Position numbers and translations under genes: made by a program
In this document: one piece after another, positions 23,932 through 32,883 of the stretch
Layout of the letters: each line of letters begins with the position of its first letter
Numbering within the stretch: position 1 is the first letter of the stretch
NCBI GenBank assembly: GCA_002898375.1
Contig: BEIN01000005.1
Coordinates: 46,237 to 110,236 of the forward strand
DNA length: 64,000 bases
Reading direction: 5' to 3'
DNA from: a bacterium HR37
Lineage (GTDB): Bacteria; Desulfobacterota_D; UBA1144; Nemesobacterales; CSP1-2
Notes under the pieces: generated by a model
What the model was told of the DNA's origin: nothing
The model's input: only the letters and a program-made list of their open reading frames with translations
Database searches by the model: none

Positions 23932-26925
23932 ATGGACTCTAACTCCAAAAAGGCTCTTGACTCAGTTTTAACGGCTATAAAGAAGAAACAAAAAACCAGA
24001 AAGGTCTTAAATGCACTAACCAAGGTAATCTTTGTTGCAATAATAGCACAAACAGCAGTCTGTTTGCTTTCTAATCTCTACAGTGATCCCTTATATTTTT
24101 CAATACTTAAGATACTTTTCCTAACGATTGTACTTTTGGGGATTTTTAAGCTTGTACTACCGGAGGTAAGAGAAAACCCAATGTGGGTTTTAGAACTGGA
24201 AAGGCTTTATCCGGGACTCGGAGAAGATACACTAAATGCGATTTTACTTGCAGGAGAGCTGGAAAACAAAAAAAGAGTCCTTGTCTCCCCCTCTCTTATA
24301 AAGGCTCATATAAAAGAGGTCATTAACAGACTTTCTTCGGTGGACATATCAAAAGCACTACCACAACCATTTATAAGAACCAACTGGAAAGCATCCATCC
24401 TCCTAGTCGTTATATCCATAGCATCTGTTTTACTCTCTCCCGCTGAGTTTAGGAAATTCCTCCTTAGTACAAGAATCGTTCCCCCTTCAGAACCCTATGA
24501 GTTAGAGCTTGCAGATATTGAGATAGAGTATAGATACCCCGCATATACAGGAATTAAACCTTCAACACTTAAGGGAAGCACAGGAGATATTTATACCCTT
24601 AAAGGAACCATGGTAACCTTTAAGGCAACTCCACTTGCCAACATAAAAGAAGGGAAGATGGTTTTTAAAGATAATCTGGAAATACCCTTTAATCTTGAGA
24701 ATGGAAGACTAAAAGCCGAGTTTTTGGCCCTTTCAGAAAGCAGCTTTTTCCTGGAAGACAGTAAGGGAAAGTTCAGGTCAAAAACATTTAAATTGGCTGT
24801 TAAAGAAGATAAAGTCCCAGACGTTAAGATAGAATCCCCGTTCGGAGACAACATAGAATTAGACACGAACGAAAAGCTAGATATCAGGTACGAGGCTAAA
24901 GATGACTTTGGGCTAACCAAGGTTCTTCTCGTATGGAAAACAAATGGTGTAGAGGAGACAAAGATTTTAGAGGCATTTAAAAAACCCATAAAATCAACGG
25001 AGGGAAACTATACTCTGTACCCTAACTTGATTAATAATGGAATAGATACGAATGAAAGCATAGAAGTTTTTGTAAAGGTGTATGATAACGATACCATCTC
25101 CGGTCCCAAGGTAGCCGTATCAAAACCACTTAGAATCACTCTAAAGAAACCTTCGGAGGAACACAAAGAATCCATCAAGCTTGCAGAGAAAGCACTAAAC
25201 AGTTTTTTGGATTTACTGGCAGATAGTATAGAGAAAAGACCTGAACAAAAAAGGTACTACAGCGAAAAAGAGATAAGCGATATAGTTGATATTCAGAGCG
25301 AAATCACAGTTAATATAGATAAGGCAAAGGACCTGCTTTACCAGTTACTTGATAAGATGCGCCATGATCGTTTCTCTGATTACACGTATTTTGTAGGTGT
25401 TTCAAATATGGTAGCAAGGATTGAGGAGCTTCTAGACGAACGCAAACACGTTTTATCCTCATTCTTTACAGGTAACATATCCAGGCTCGATGGGTTGATA
25501 ACAAGAGAGATAAACGAATTTGAAGAAGACATACTTTTTCTGGATTCCATGCTCAGGAAAGAAAGGTTAAAGGAGTCAATACTCTACGGAAGGGAATCCC
25601 TTAAAGGATTTGAAAGGTTATCAGATCTGGTTAAAGACCTTAAAAACAGAAACCGGGACACGAAAAGTCAAATCACAAAACAAGTAGAGGAGCTAAGAAA
25701 GCTAATCTCAGGCTTTATAGAGAAGCTTTCCTCTATAAGCAGTAGAGGGGAGTATGAGGGTTTTCTAAATGCCGATGCCTTTGATAACCTAGACCTTGAT
25801 ACCTCCCTTGATGAACTAATGAAACTCCTTGAAGAAGATAGGATTGAGGAAGCCCTTACCCTTCTGTCCAAGCTTAAAGAGCAACTTGAGCTTACCTTAG
25901 CCTCAATTGAGAGGGGATTTCAATCTCTTAGTTCAACCCTGCTCTCAAAAGAAATCTCGCAACTGGAGGAGCTAATTCACAGGATAAGGGGGCTTGAAGA
26001 AGCCCAAAAAGCACTTAAAAAAGAAACAGAAGATTTTAAAGCCTCCGTTTTAAGAGGACAATCAAAAAATAAGGATTTAAATGATTTTACCCAAAAAACA
26101 AGAATTGAGCAGTTAAAGAATAATCTTAAAGAAGCCAGTAACAAGCTTATTAGATACCAAAAAGACGATAGATACGCAGAGGGTTCCCTTCTTACCGAGA
26201 GGCTGGTTCAAATGGGTGAAGAGCTAAAGAATCTGATTGAAACATCGGATTTTAACAAGGCCACCCAAACTGCAGAAGATATGGTTGAAGGACTAAACAC
26301 ACTTAAAAACCTAAGCAACCTGGGCATAGGGAACACAGAAGAGATTAAAGCAGAAATAAGCGGCTCTCTGGAAATTGCTCAAAGCGTATTAAGGGAGCTA
26401 AAAAACCTTAAGGGTAAAAGAAACCCAAACAACGAAACAACTTACCTGGCAAAAAAACAGGGAGATATAGAGAGAGAGACCTCAAAACTCGAGATCGATA
26501 TAGAAGACTCAAAATACAGCAGTGGGTTTTTAACCCCGGAGACCAAAAGGTACATAAACGAATCGAGGGATTTTATGAGAAGGGCCCAGAGGAACCTAAC
26601 CGATAAGGAGGTATCAAAAGCTATATCCAATCAGGAAGAAGCGATAAAATCCTTGCAGAAAGCTCAAAAAGAAGCAAAGGAACTCCTTGATAAACACAAA
26701 CTGAGCGCCCAGGGAATGGGTCTGCCAGTTCCTTTGGTACTGGGAAAGAGGCAATCAGCATACCAGGGAGAATATGGAGGGCTTGATACAAGCCATATTG
26801 ATATCCCTCCTCCAGAGGATACGGGAAAGTGGTTTAAAGAAAACATCCTTAGGTCTTTTAAAGAAGGCTCACCTGAGGGGTACTCAGAGCTCAACAGAAG
26901 GTACCTTGAAAGGATTATAAAATGA
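23932..26925 (+). CDS. DUF4175-type membrane protein with long coiled coils
   Basis: A 997-residue inner-membrane protein. Two membrane helices (about 27-49 and 54-75) and a third (about 152-170) precede an extracytoplasmic beta-rich region (180-400; IEIEYRYPAYTGI, VPDVKIESPFGD) and a very long charged, helical part (400-930) with many coiled-coil heptads. This layout fits DUF4175 proteins, which occur in gene groups with MoxR ATPases. Its stop overlaps the next gene by four bases. ATG 23932 has no ribosome site; a TATTTT lies 5 bases upstream. Function unknown; envelope scaffold or substrate of the MoxR unit is inference. Confidence 0.75.
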   Translation: MDSNSKKALDSVLTAIKKKQKTRKVLNALTKVIFVAIIAQTAVCLLSNLYSDPLYFSILKILFLTIVLLGIFKLVLPEVRENPMWVLELERLYPGLGEDTLNAILLAGELENKKRVLVSPSLIKAHIKEVINRLSSVDISKALPQPFIRTNWKASILLVVISIASVLLSPAEFRKFLLSTRIVPPSEPYELELADIEIEYRYPAYTGIKPSTLKGSTGDIYTLKGTMVTFKATPLANIKEGKMVFKDNLEIPFNLENGRLKAEFLALSESSFFLEDSKGKFRSKTFKLAVKEDKVPDVKIESPFGDNIELDTNEKLDIRYEAKDDFGLTKVLLVWKTNGVEETKILEAFKKPIKSTEGNYTLYPNLINNGIDTNESIEVFVKVYDNDTISGPKVAVSKPLRITLKKPSEEHKESIKLAEKALNSFLDLLADSIEKRPEQKRYYSEKEISDIVDIQSEITVNIDKAKDLLYQLLDKMRHDRFSDYTYFVGVSNMVARIEELLDERKHVLSSFFTGNISRLDGLITREINEFEEDILFLDSMLRKERLKESILYGRESLKGFERLSDLVKDLKNRNRDTKSQITKQVEELRKLISGFIEKLSSISSRGEYEGFLNADAFDNLDLDTSLDELMKLLEEDRIEEALTLLSKLKEQLELTLASIERGFQSLSSTLLSKEISQLEELIHRIRGLEEAQKALKKETEDFKASVLRGQSKNKDLNDFTQKTRIEQLKNNLKEASNKLIRYQKDDRYAEGSLLTERLVQMGEELKNLIETSDFNKATQTAEDMVEGLNTLKNLSNLGIGNTEEIKAEISGSLEIAQSVLRELKNLKGKRNPNNETTYLAKKQGDIERETSKLEIDIEDSKYSSGFLTPETKRYINESRDFMRRAQRNLTDKEVSKAISNQEEAIKSLQKAQKEAKELLDKHKLSAQGMGLPVPLVLGKRQSAYQGEYGGLDTSHIDIPPPEDTGKWFKENILRSFKEGSPEGYSELNRRYLERIIK

Positions 26926-28505
26926 TAAATAAGCTTTTGCTGGCATTTCTCCTATCCATAACCACCTATACCACGGTACACAATGAATTTCTATCGCTTT
27001 TTAAGGCAACCAGAGAATATCTCTACAGCTGGCAGATTGGGGAAGCAACTAAAACAGCCGATAGGCTTCTTGAGTTAGCCCAGAAGGATGAGGAAAAGGC
27101 CCTGGCTTACTACTTAAAGTCTGAGATTGAGTTTCACAGAGGGGAGTATAAGAAAGCACAAGACTATATAACACAGGCAAGAAACCTAGCACCTGAAGAT
27201 AAAGATATAAATGATTTCCTAAACCATATAAAAGACGTACTAAAAACCGCAGGTAGTTTTAAAGAAGTACAAACCAAACACTTTATTATACGGTATGTAC
27301 ATCCAAAAGACCAGATTCTTACTCTATATGCAAAAGAGGTACTTGAGAGCTCATACCATGAGATAGGGTTTTTACTGGAAACCTACCCGGATGAGCCTGT
27401 AGTTGTTGAGATCTACCCTGATCTTAGGAGCTTTACCACAGCCTCCACACTCTCACTAAATGATATTAAAACCACAGGAGTGGTCGGTATATGTAAATTC
27501 AATCGCATAATGATACTATCACCCAGACTCCTACCCAAAGGGTATAGATGGTCAGATACACTGGCTCATGAGTACACCCACTACCTGCTGTTTATAAGAA
27601 GCAAAAACACCATTCCTGTATGGCTTCATGAAGGCATAGCAAAGTTTTATGAGAAGAGATGGAGACAGAAGCACTCAGAGGTCTTAAACCCATTATACGA
27701 AACAATCCTTGCCAAGGCACTAAAGGATAGAGGTTTCGTTCCAATAGAGAAGATGTACCCCTCCCTAGGGAAGCTACAAAATGCCTACGAGGCACAGCTT
27801 GCGTTTGCACAGGTAGGAACAATGATTGAATTTCTTACGCACAAATGGGGCAGTAACGCTGTTGTGAAGCTGGTAGATAAACTAAAAGAAACCAGAGACT
27901 ATAGATTGGCAATAAAAGAGATTACCCAAAAAGAATTTGATGAATTCTACAACCTGTGGATAGAGTACCTAAATTCAAAGAAGCTAAAGGAGAAAATTCC
28001 TTCCCTGAGTGTAAAGGAACTGGAATTTGTACAGGATGATAAAGATAGCCCAGAAGATGAAAGCAAAGAGCTTGCTTACATAGAAGACGCAATGGCCAGG
28101 AGATACACCAAACTGGGGGATATGCTTAGGGACAGAAACAGATTAAAAGCTGCTTTATATGAATACGAGAAAGCAATTAGTTTCGATCCGCTATCACCTG
28201 TTATTCTCCATAGGCTTGGTCTAACAAAAGCCATGTACGGAAGGTATGAAGAAGCAGAGAAGCTGTTTAGGTTCATACTGGATTACTATCCTGACAGCAT
28301 AGAGGCCTATATAAACCTCGGAAGAATATATCTCAAACAGGGAAAGATAAAAGACGCAGAAGAGCTATTTAGGGAGGCAATACAGATAAATCCATACGAT
28401 CCCGAAATACATATTGCGCTTACATCCATTTACCAAAAACAAAACAAAAAGGATTTAGAAGAACAAGAGAAACTGGCTTTAGAGATAATTCTAAAAGAGG
28501 ATTAA
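26922..28505 (+). CDS. Peptidase-MA-like gluzincin with TPR repeats
   Basis: A 527-residue protein with a signal sequence or N-terminal anchor (1-18), a TPR-like segment (about 40-100), a peptidase MA domain with zinc motif H216-E-Y-T-H220 and E237 in WLHEGIAKFYE, and two or three TPR units at the C-terminus (about 395-510). It should act in the periplasm. It sits between a DUF4175-type membrane protein (ATGA overlap) and a MoxR ATPase (one-base gap), so all three are one operon. Substrate unknown. Confidence 0.82.
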   Translation: MINKLLLAFLLSITTYTTVHNEFLSLFKATREYLYSWQIGEATKTADRLLELAQKDEEKALAYYLKSEIEFHRGEYKKAQDYITQARNLAPEDKDINDFLNHIKDVLKTAGSFKEVQTKHFIIRYVHPKDQILTLYAKEVLESSYHEIGFLLETYPDEPVVVEIYPDLRSFTTASTLSLNDIKTTGVVGICKFNRIMILSPRLLPKGYRWSDTLAHEYTHYLLFIRSKNTIPVWLHEGIAKFYEKRWRQKHSEVLNPLYETILAKALKDRGFVPIEKMYPSLGKLQNAYEAQLAFAQVGTMIEFLTHKWGSNAVVKLVDKLKETRDYRLAIKEITQKEFDEFYNLWIEYLNSKKLKEKIPSLSVKELEFVQDDKDSPEDESKELAYIEDAMARRYTKLGDMLRDRNRLKAALYEYEKAISFDPLSPVILHRLGLTKAMYGRYEEAEKLFRFILDYYPDSIEAYINLGRIYLKQGKIKDAEELFREAIQINPYDPEIHIALTSIYQKQNKKDLEEQEKLALEIILKED

Positions 28506-28506
28506 A

Positions 28507-29553
28507 ATGGAAAACCAAAACTGGGAAAGGGATGTAGAAAAGGCACAAGAGCTGGCTCAAGTCAAAAAAGAGATCCTGCAGGAGATAGGAAAGGTAATAA
28601 TAGGGCAAAAAGATGTAGTAGAGCTCCTGCTTATATCCCTTATGTCCTCAGGACATTCACTTTTTGTGGGTGTTCCAGGGCTTGCAAAAACCCTGCTTGT
28701 AAGCACGCTTGCTGATGTTTTAAGCCTTAAGTTTAACAGAATCCAGTTCACTCCCGACCTTATGCCCTCAGACATAACTGGCTCGGAGGTTCTTGAGAAC
28801 GACGCACTAACCGGGAAAAGGTTTTTTAGATTCATACAGGGGCCTATATTCTGCAATATCCTGCTTGCAGACGAGATAAACAGGGCCTCACCAAAAACAC
28901 AGGCAGCCCTCCTTCAGGCAATGCAGGAAAGAAAGGTAACGGTAAGTGGCCAGACCTACAATATAGCACCCCCTTTTCTGGTCTTTGCAACACAGAATCC
29001 AATAGAACAGGAAGGAACCTATCCACTACCTGAAGCAGAGCTAGATAGGTTTATGTTCCAGATAGATGTGGACTACCCATCCTTGGAAGAAGAAATAGAG
29101 ATTGCAAAAAACCATAGAGACCCTTACAGGAAGGGGCTCAGGAAGATACTGGATGCAGAGAGAATCCTTGAATACACTGAGCTGATACAGAGGGTTCCAA
29201 TTTCTGAATACGTTGTTTCATACGCTGTAGAGCTTGTAAGAGCAACACGACCTAACAACCCTTTAAGCACTGAAGCTGTAAAGAAATGGGTTGCCTGGGG
29301 AGCAGGGCCACGAGCTTCTAAGTTTTTGATACTTGGAAGCAAAGCAAGGGCAATACTGGAAGGAAGATTTACACCGACAACGGATGACGTAAGATTTCTT
29401 GCTCCGTTTGTTCTTAAACACAGACTGGTTCTTAACTTTCGAGCAGAGGCAGAAGGAATAAGGCCAATGGATGTTATAAACGATATCCTAAACACAGCCG
29501 GACGCAAAAAAACCGGTACCAGCTACTCTGTTAGTTCACTTTCGGTTAAGTAG
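28507..29553 (+). CDS. MoxR-family AAA+ ATPase
   Basis: MoxR ATPase, 348 residues, cytoplasmic. Walker A GVPGLAKT (55-62), Walker B LLADEINRA (D122, E123), sensor 1 ATQNP and the lid domain with ARAILEGR are clear. MoxR proteins act as chaperones that mature metal or membrane complexes, usually with neighbouring DUF58 and VWA proteins. None is adjacent here; the upstream partners are a DUF4175-type protein and a peptidase-MA protein. Its last 31 bases overlap the end of nuoM on the other strand. Confidence 0.92.
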   Translation: MENQNWERDVEKAQELAQVKKEILQEIGKVIIGQKDVVELLLISLMSSGHSLFVGVPGLAKTLLVSTLADVLSLKFNRIQFTPDLMPSDITGSEVLENDALTGKRFFRFIQGPIFCNILLADEINRASPKTQAALLQAMQERKVTVSGQTYNIAPPFLVFATQNPIEQEGTYPLPEAELDRFMFQIDVDYPSLEEEIEIAKNHRDPYRKGLRKILDAERILEYTELIQRVPISEYVVSYAVELVRATRPNNPLSTEAVKKWVAWGAGPRASKFLILGSKARAILEGRFTPTTDDVRFLAPFVLKHRLVLNFRAEAEGIRPMDVINDILNTAGRKKTGTSYSVSSLSVK

Positions 29554-31079
29554 TAAGTAGCAGCTCTTTCTTTAAAACTCACCTTTAAAAGCTCCTCAAC
29601 ACTTGGCTCTATTCTGGATAGAAAAGGCTTAGGGTAAATACCCATAACGAAAATCATAATAGCAATTGGAAGCAAAACCATAATCTCTCGCAAACTAAGG
29701 TCCAGAAGAACCCTGTTTTCTGGTTTATCAAGTGGCCCAAACATCACCCGCTGATAAGCCCATAACATATATACCGCCCCAAGCACCAGCCCAGTAGCAC
29801 CAAGTACAGAGTAGAGGTAGTTTGTTTTAAAGGCCCCAAGAAGCACCAAAAACTCCCCAACAAATCCGTTTAACAAGGGCAGGCCTATCGATGAAAGCGT
29901 CGCAATCATAAAGAATGCTGCAAAAACAGGCATTACTTTTGATAGACCACCAAACTCTGCAATAAGCTTCGTATGGCGCCTCTCATAAATCATACCAACT
30001 ATAAGGAATAGAGCTCCGGTGGATAAACCATGGTTTAGCATCTGGTAAATCCCACCCTCTAAGCCCTGTATATTCAGGACGAAGATCCCAAGCATAACAA
30101 GACCAAGGTGGCTTATGCTTGAATAGGCAACAAGCTTTTTCAGATCAGATTGGGCAAATGCAACCAAAGCACCATATATAATCCCCACTATAGCGATTGC
30201 AGAAAGAAACGGAAGGAAACTGAGTGTTGCTTCAGGGAAAAGGGGAAGAGAAAACCGGAGGAAACCATATGTTCCCATCTTGAGAAGAATTCCAGCAAGT
30301 ATAACGCTTCCCGCAGTTGGAGCCTCTACATGAGCATCGGGTAGCCACGTATGAAGGGGAAACATAGGTACCTTTATTGCAAACGCAAGAAAGAATGCCA
30401 AAAAAGCAAGCCCTTGAGGGCTTAACAAACCAAAGAAAGGTATATTTAGCTTGTAGAAATCCATTATATCCATTGATGCAAAACCAAACTGGTCAATATG
30501 GGTAAAGTACAGATAGAGTATGGCAATTAACATAAAAGCGCTGCCAAAGGCCGTATATATAAAAAACTTTATTGCTGCATAAATTCTTCTTTCGGTTCCC
30601 CATATCCCTATCAGGAAATACATGGGGATCAAAACAGCCTCCCAGAATATAAAGAAAAGAACCATATCAAGCGCTGCAAAGGTTCCTATAAGAGCTGTCT
30701 CTAGCACAAACATAAGGATAAGAAACTCTCTTAAGCCTCTGTTTATAGAGTTCCAAGCACTCAATATAGTTATTGGAATAATAAACGTGGTAAGAAGAAC
30801 TAGAAAAAGGCTGATTCCATCTATACCCATATGGTAGCTTATACCAAGACTCTCTATCCATGGAACCTTAACCTCAAACTGCATTCCAGAAAACCCTTTC
30901 TTAAAGTTTGTAAAGAGGGGAATAGATATGAGAAACTCTAAAACACTGACTAAAAGGGCACCAACCTTCATAGGTTCACTTGAGTTTCGATAAAGGAGTG
31001 AAAGAATAACAACCAATGGAATCCCAACAAGAGGGAAGAAAGTTACAATGGTAAGATCTCCACCAAAAACAGAACCCAT
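29523..31079 (-). CDS. nuoM: NuoM-type proton-pumping subunit, stand-alone
   Basis: Antiporter-like subunit M of respiratory complex I, 518 residues with about 14 membrane helices. The key charged residues are present: E147 in FFIFWEAVLIP and K236 in FAIKVPMFPLHTWLP, and the HVEAPTAGSVILAGILLK block. ATG 31079 has GGAGGAT about 10 bases upstream. No other nuo gene is nearby (perR upstream, moxR convergent), so it is either a detached member of the main nuo set, an extra copy, or part of another redox complex. Confidence 0.88.
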   Translation of the reverse strand: MGSVFGGDLTIVTFFPLVGIPLVVILSLLYRNSSEPMKVGALLVSVLEFLISIPLFTNFKKGFSGMQFEVKVPWIESLGISYHMGIDGISLFLVLLTTFIIPITILSAWNSINRGLREFLILMFVLETALIGTFAALDMVLFFIFWEAVLIPMYFLIGIWGTERRIYAAIKFFIYTAFGSAFMLIAILYLYFTHIDQFGFASMDIMDFYKLNIPFFGLLSPQGLAFLAFFLAFAIKVPMFPLHTWLPDAHVEAPTAGSVILAGILLKMGTYGFLRFSLPLFPEATLSFLPFLSAIAIVGIIYGALVAFAQSDLKKLVAYSSISHLGLVMLGIFVLNIQGLEGGIYQMLNHGLSTGALFLIVGMIYERRHTKLIAEFGGLSKVMPVFAAFFMIATLSSIGLPLLNGFVGEFLVLLGAFKTNYLYSVLGATGLVLGAVYMLWAYQRVMFGPLDKPENRVLLDLSLREIMVLLPIAIMIFVMGIYPKPFLSRIEPSVEELLKVSFKERAATYYLTESELTE

Positions 31080-31195
31080 GCTCTTTTAATCCTCCGATAT
31101 ACCTTATACATAAAGACGATAAGCCGAGACTTTAAAATATACATTAGAGACCCTAGACTCTCAAGAAAACAGCAACGTAAAGTGCAGGCCAAAGA

Positions 31196-31636
31196 CTATT
31201 CCAGACAGTCTTTACATATACCGTGAAGATAAAGCTCAGGGGCAAAAACCTCAAACTCATCCAAGTAGGTTCTTTCTGTATCCAGTTCGTAAGTAACCTT
31301 TTTAAGGTATATATCCTGAACCTTACCACAACGATTGCATATAAAATGGTGGTGTTCCTCCATATTGGAGTCGTATTTCATTGCAGTTCCACCAAGGCTT
31401 AAATGGGAAAGCAAACCAGCACTTACCAACTGCTCAAGATTGCGATAAACGGTTGCCGCAGAAAGCATTGGGTAGTCCTTTTTGGCTTTCTGATAGATCT
31501 CATCAGCACTAAGATGTTTGTCTGACTCAGAAATTATACGGAATATGGCCATGCGCTGGGGTGTTAGTTTTAAACCCTTTTTCCGCGAGAGGGTAATTAG
31601 TTTCTGTAGTTTTTCCTTACTTACCCTGCTTTTCAT
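31196..31636 (-). CDS. perR: PerR-type Fur-family regulator
   Basis: Fur-family metalloregulator, 146 residues, winged helix (about 22-85, ATVYRNLEQL recognition helix) plus a dimer domain with zinc cysteines C100, C103, C141 and C144. All five residues of the PerR iron site have counterparts at nearly constant offset from B. subtilis PerR: H41, D89, H95, H97 and D108; Fur proteins usually have Glu in the last place. It is divergent from a manganese catalase gene, which supports peroxide sensing. The symbol is by motif match; a Fur role cannot be ruled out. Confidence 0.85.
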   Translation of the reverse strand: MKSRVSKEKLQKLITLSRKKGLKLTPQRMAIFRIISESDKHLSADEIYQKAKKDYPMLSAATVYRNLEQLVSAGLLSHLSLGGTAMKYDSNMEEHHHFICNRCGKVQDIYLKKVTYELDTERTYLDEFEVFAPELYLHGICKDCLE

Positions 31637-31678
31637 AAAAGCAATAATACCTCTTCTTTAAAGAATAAACAATCTATC

Positions 31679-31697
31679 TGAATTTACAACAAATTCA
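31679..31697. promoter_or_regulatory. Candidate operator between perR and catalase genes
   Basis: TGAATTT-acaac-AAATTCA is a perfect 7-base inverted repeat. On the minus strand it spans TTGAAT, a plausible -35 for perR (TAGATT 16 bases further as -10), so binding here would block perR transcription. Its 5-base centre differs from the classic 7-1-7 box. Confidence 0.4.
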
Positions 31698-31712
31698 AGC
31701 ATGGAGTACTAC

Positions 31713-31741
31713 TTGATTGATAATTGCATTTAGTATATATT
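31713..31741 (+). promoter_or_regulatory. Promoter of the manganese catalase gene
   Basis: TTGATT (31713-31718), 17 bases, TATATT (31736-31741). The spacer holds TGATAATTGCATTTA, whose left half matches a Fur/PerR half-site. Transcription would start near 31748, ahead of GGGGAGGTG and the ATG at 31790. Confidence 0.5.
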
Positions 31742-31789
31742 TACGGATAAGAATTAATATTAAATAAAACAAAAGGGGAGGTGTTAAAG

Positions 31790-32674
31790 ATGTTTCTTAG
31801 AATAGACCGCCTCCAGGTTGAACTACCAATGCCAAAAGAACCTGACCCCAATGCCGCAGCAGCAGTTCAAGAACTCCTAGGGGGAAGGTTTGGGGAAATG
31901 TCAACCCTTATGAACTACACATACCAATCTTTTAACTTTCGCAATCACACCAAACTAAAACCCTACCGTGATCTAATTGCAAACATAGCAACAGAGGAAC
32001 TGGGGCACATCGAGCTAGTGGCAGCAACGGTAAACCTACTCCTTTCCGGTACAACAAAACAAGGGAAACCAGAGGATGCCCCACTTAGTCCCGGCAAAGA
32101 TTTGCGCAATACCCATCACTTTATAGTTACCGCTCAAACAGCACTTGTAGGTAACTCCATGGGAGGACACTGGAGCGGTGAGTACGTCTTTAACAGCGGA
32201 AATCTGGTCCTGGACCTGCTTCACAACTTCTTTCTGGAATGCGGAGCACGCCTGCACAAGATAAGGGTGTATGAGATGACAAAAAACCCTGTTGCCAGAG
32301 AGATGATCGGTTATCTGCTTGTAAGAGGTGGGGTACATGCAGTTGCATACGGAAAAGCCCTAGAAACAATTACAGGGGTTAACATGACCAAACTCCTTCC
32401 AATACCCAATATTGAAAATTCAAAGTTTCCTGAAGCCCGCAAGTACGAAGAGGCAGGAATTCACAGAACCCTCTATAGATTCAGTCCGGATGACTACAAG
32501 GAGATATCAAAGATATGGCGTGGTTCATCCCCCACAGGAGATGGTGAACTCAAGGTAGTAGATGGTCCTCCTCAAGGAGGAACAGTACCTGAATTACCAG
32601 AGCTTCCCGAAGAGTTTGCCCCCGGGCTCAGTGAAGAAGAGATAGCAGAAATCGCAAAGAAGCTAACCTCGTAA
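31790..32674 (+). CDS. Manganese (non-haem) catalase
   Basis: Dimanganese catalase, 294 residues, which disproportionates hydrogen peroxide. The metal ligands are visible with the spacing of known enzymes: E36, E70, H73 (EELGHIE), E150 and H183. The C-terminal tail is rich in Pro, Gly and Glu as in other bacterial members. ATG 31790 lies 6 bases after GGGGAGGTG; an upstream in-frame GTG (31781) is part of that site. Divergent from a PerR-type regulator, so peroxide-inducible expression is likely. Confidence 0.93.
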   Translation: MFLRIDRLQVELPMPKEPDPNAAAAVQELLGGRFGEMSTLMNYTYQSFNFRNHTKLKPYRDLIANIATEELGHIELVAATVNLLLSGTTKQGKPEDAPLSPGKDLRNTHHFIVTAQTALVGNSMGGHWSGEYVFNSGNLVLDLLHNFFLECGARLHKIRVYEMTKNPVAREMIGYLLVRGGVHAVAYGKALETITGVNMTKLLPIPNIENSKFPEARKYEEAGIHRTLYRFSPDDYKEISKIWRGSSPTGDGELKVVDGPPQGGTVPELPELPEEFAPGLSEEEIAEIAKKLTS

Positions 32675-32684
32675 AAGGCCTTAA

Positions 32685-32719
32685 AATCCCACCCCAATTC
32701 TTCAATACGGGGTGGGATT
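32685..32719 (+). terminator. Long hairpin after catalase (terminator or IS-end remnant)
   Basis: Perfect 11-base stem AATCCCACCCC / GGGGTGGGATT with a 13-base loop, starting 10 bases after the catalase stop. No T-run follows, so it is an imperfect intrinsic terminator. Hairpins of this CCCACCC/GGGTGGG kind are also common at the right ends of IS200/IS605 (tnpB) elements. Confidence 0.5.
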
Positions 32720-32721
32720 AA

Positions 32722-32802
32722 CCGAGTGCTCTTGTTAATGAGGATGCATGCCAAGAACCCTCTTTAGTTCCAATCCTCAAAAGCGGTTCTATATCAGGGT
32801 AA
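32722..32802 (+). pseudogene. Possible remnant of a tnpB 3' end
   Basis: The 209 bases between the catalase and the next SDR hold, after the hairpin, a 26-codon frame without start codon (PSALVNEDACQEPSLVP near its beginning). The VNEDA..EPS pattern and Gly/Ser-rich end are reminiscent of the variable tails of TnpB proteins, and the hairpin just before fits that idea. It is far too short to be sure; it may be chance. Confidence 0.22.
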
Positions 32803-32883
32803 CGCAAGTATATGATGGGTGTAGAAACAACTTAAAGCTTAAGTTAAATTTAATATACAAAAAACAACAAAGGGGCAACTCAT

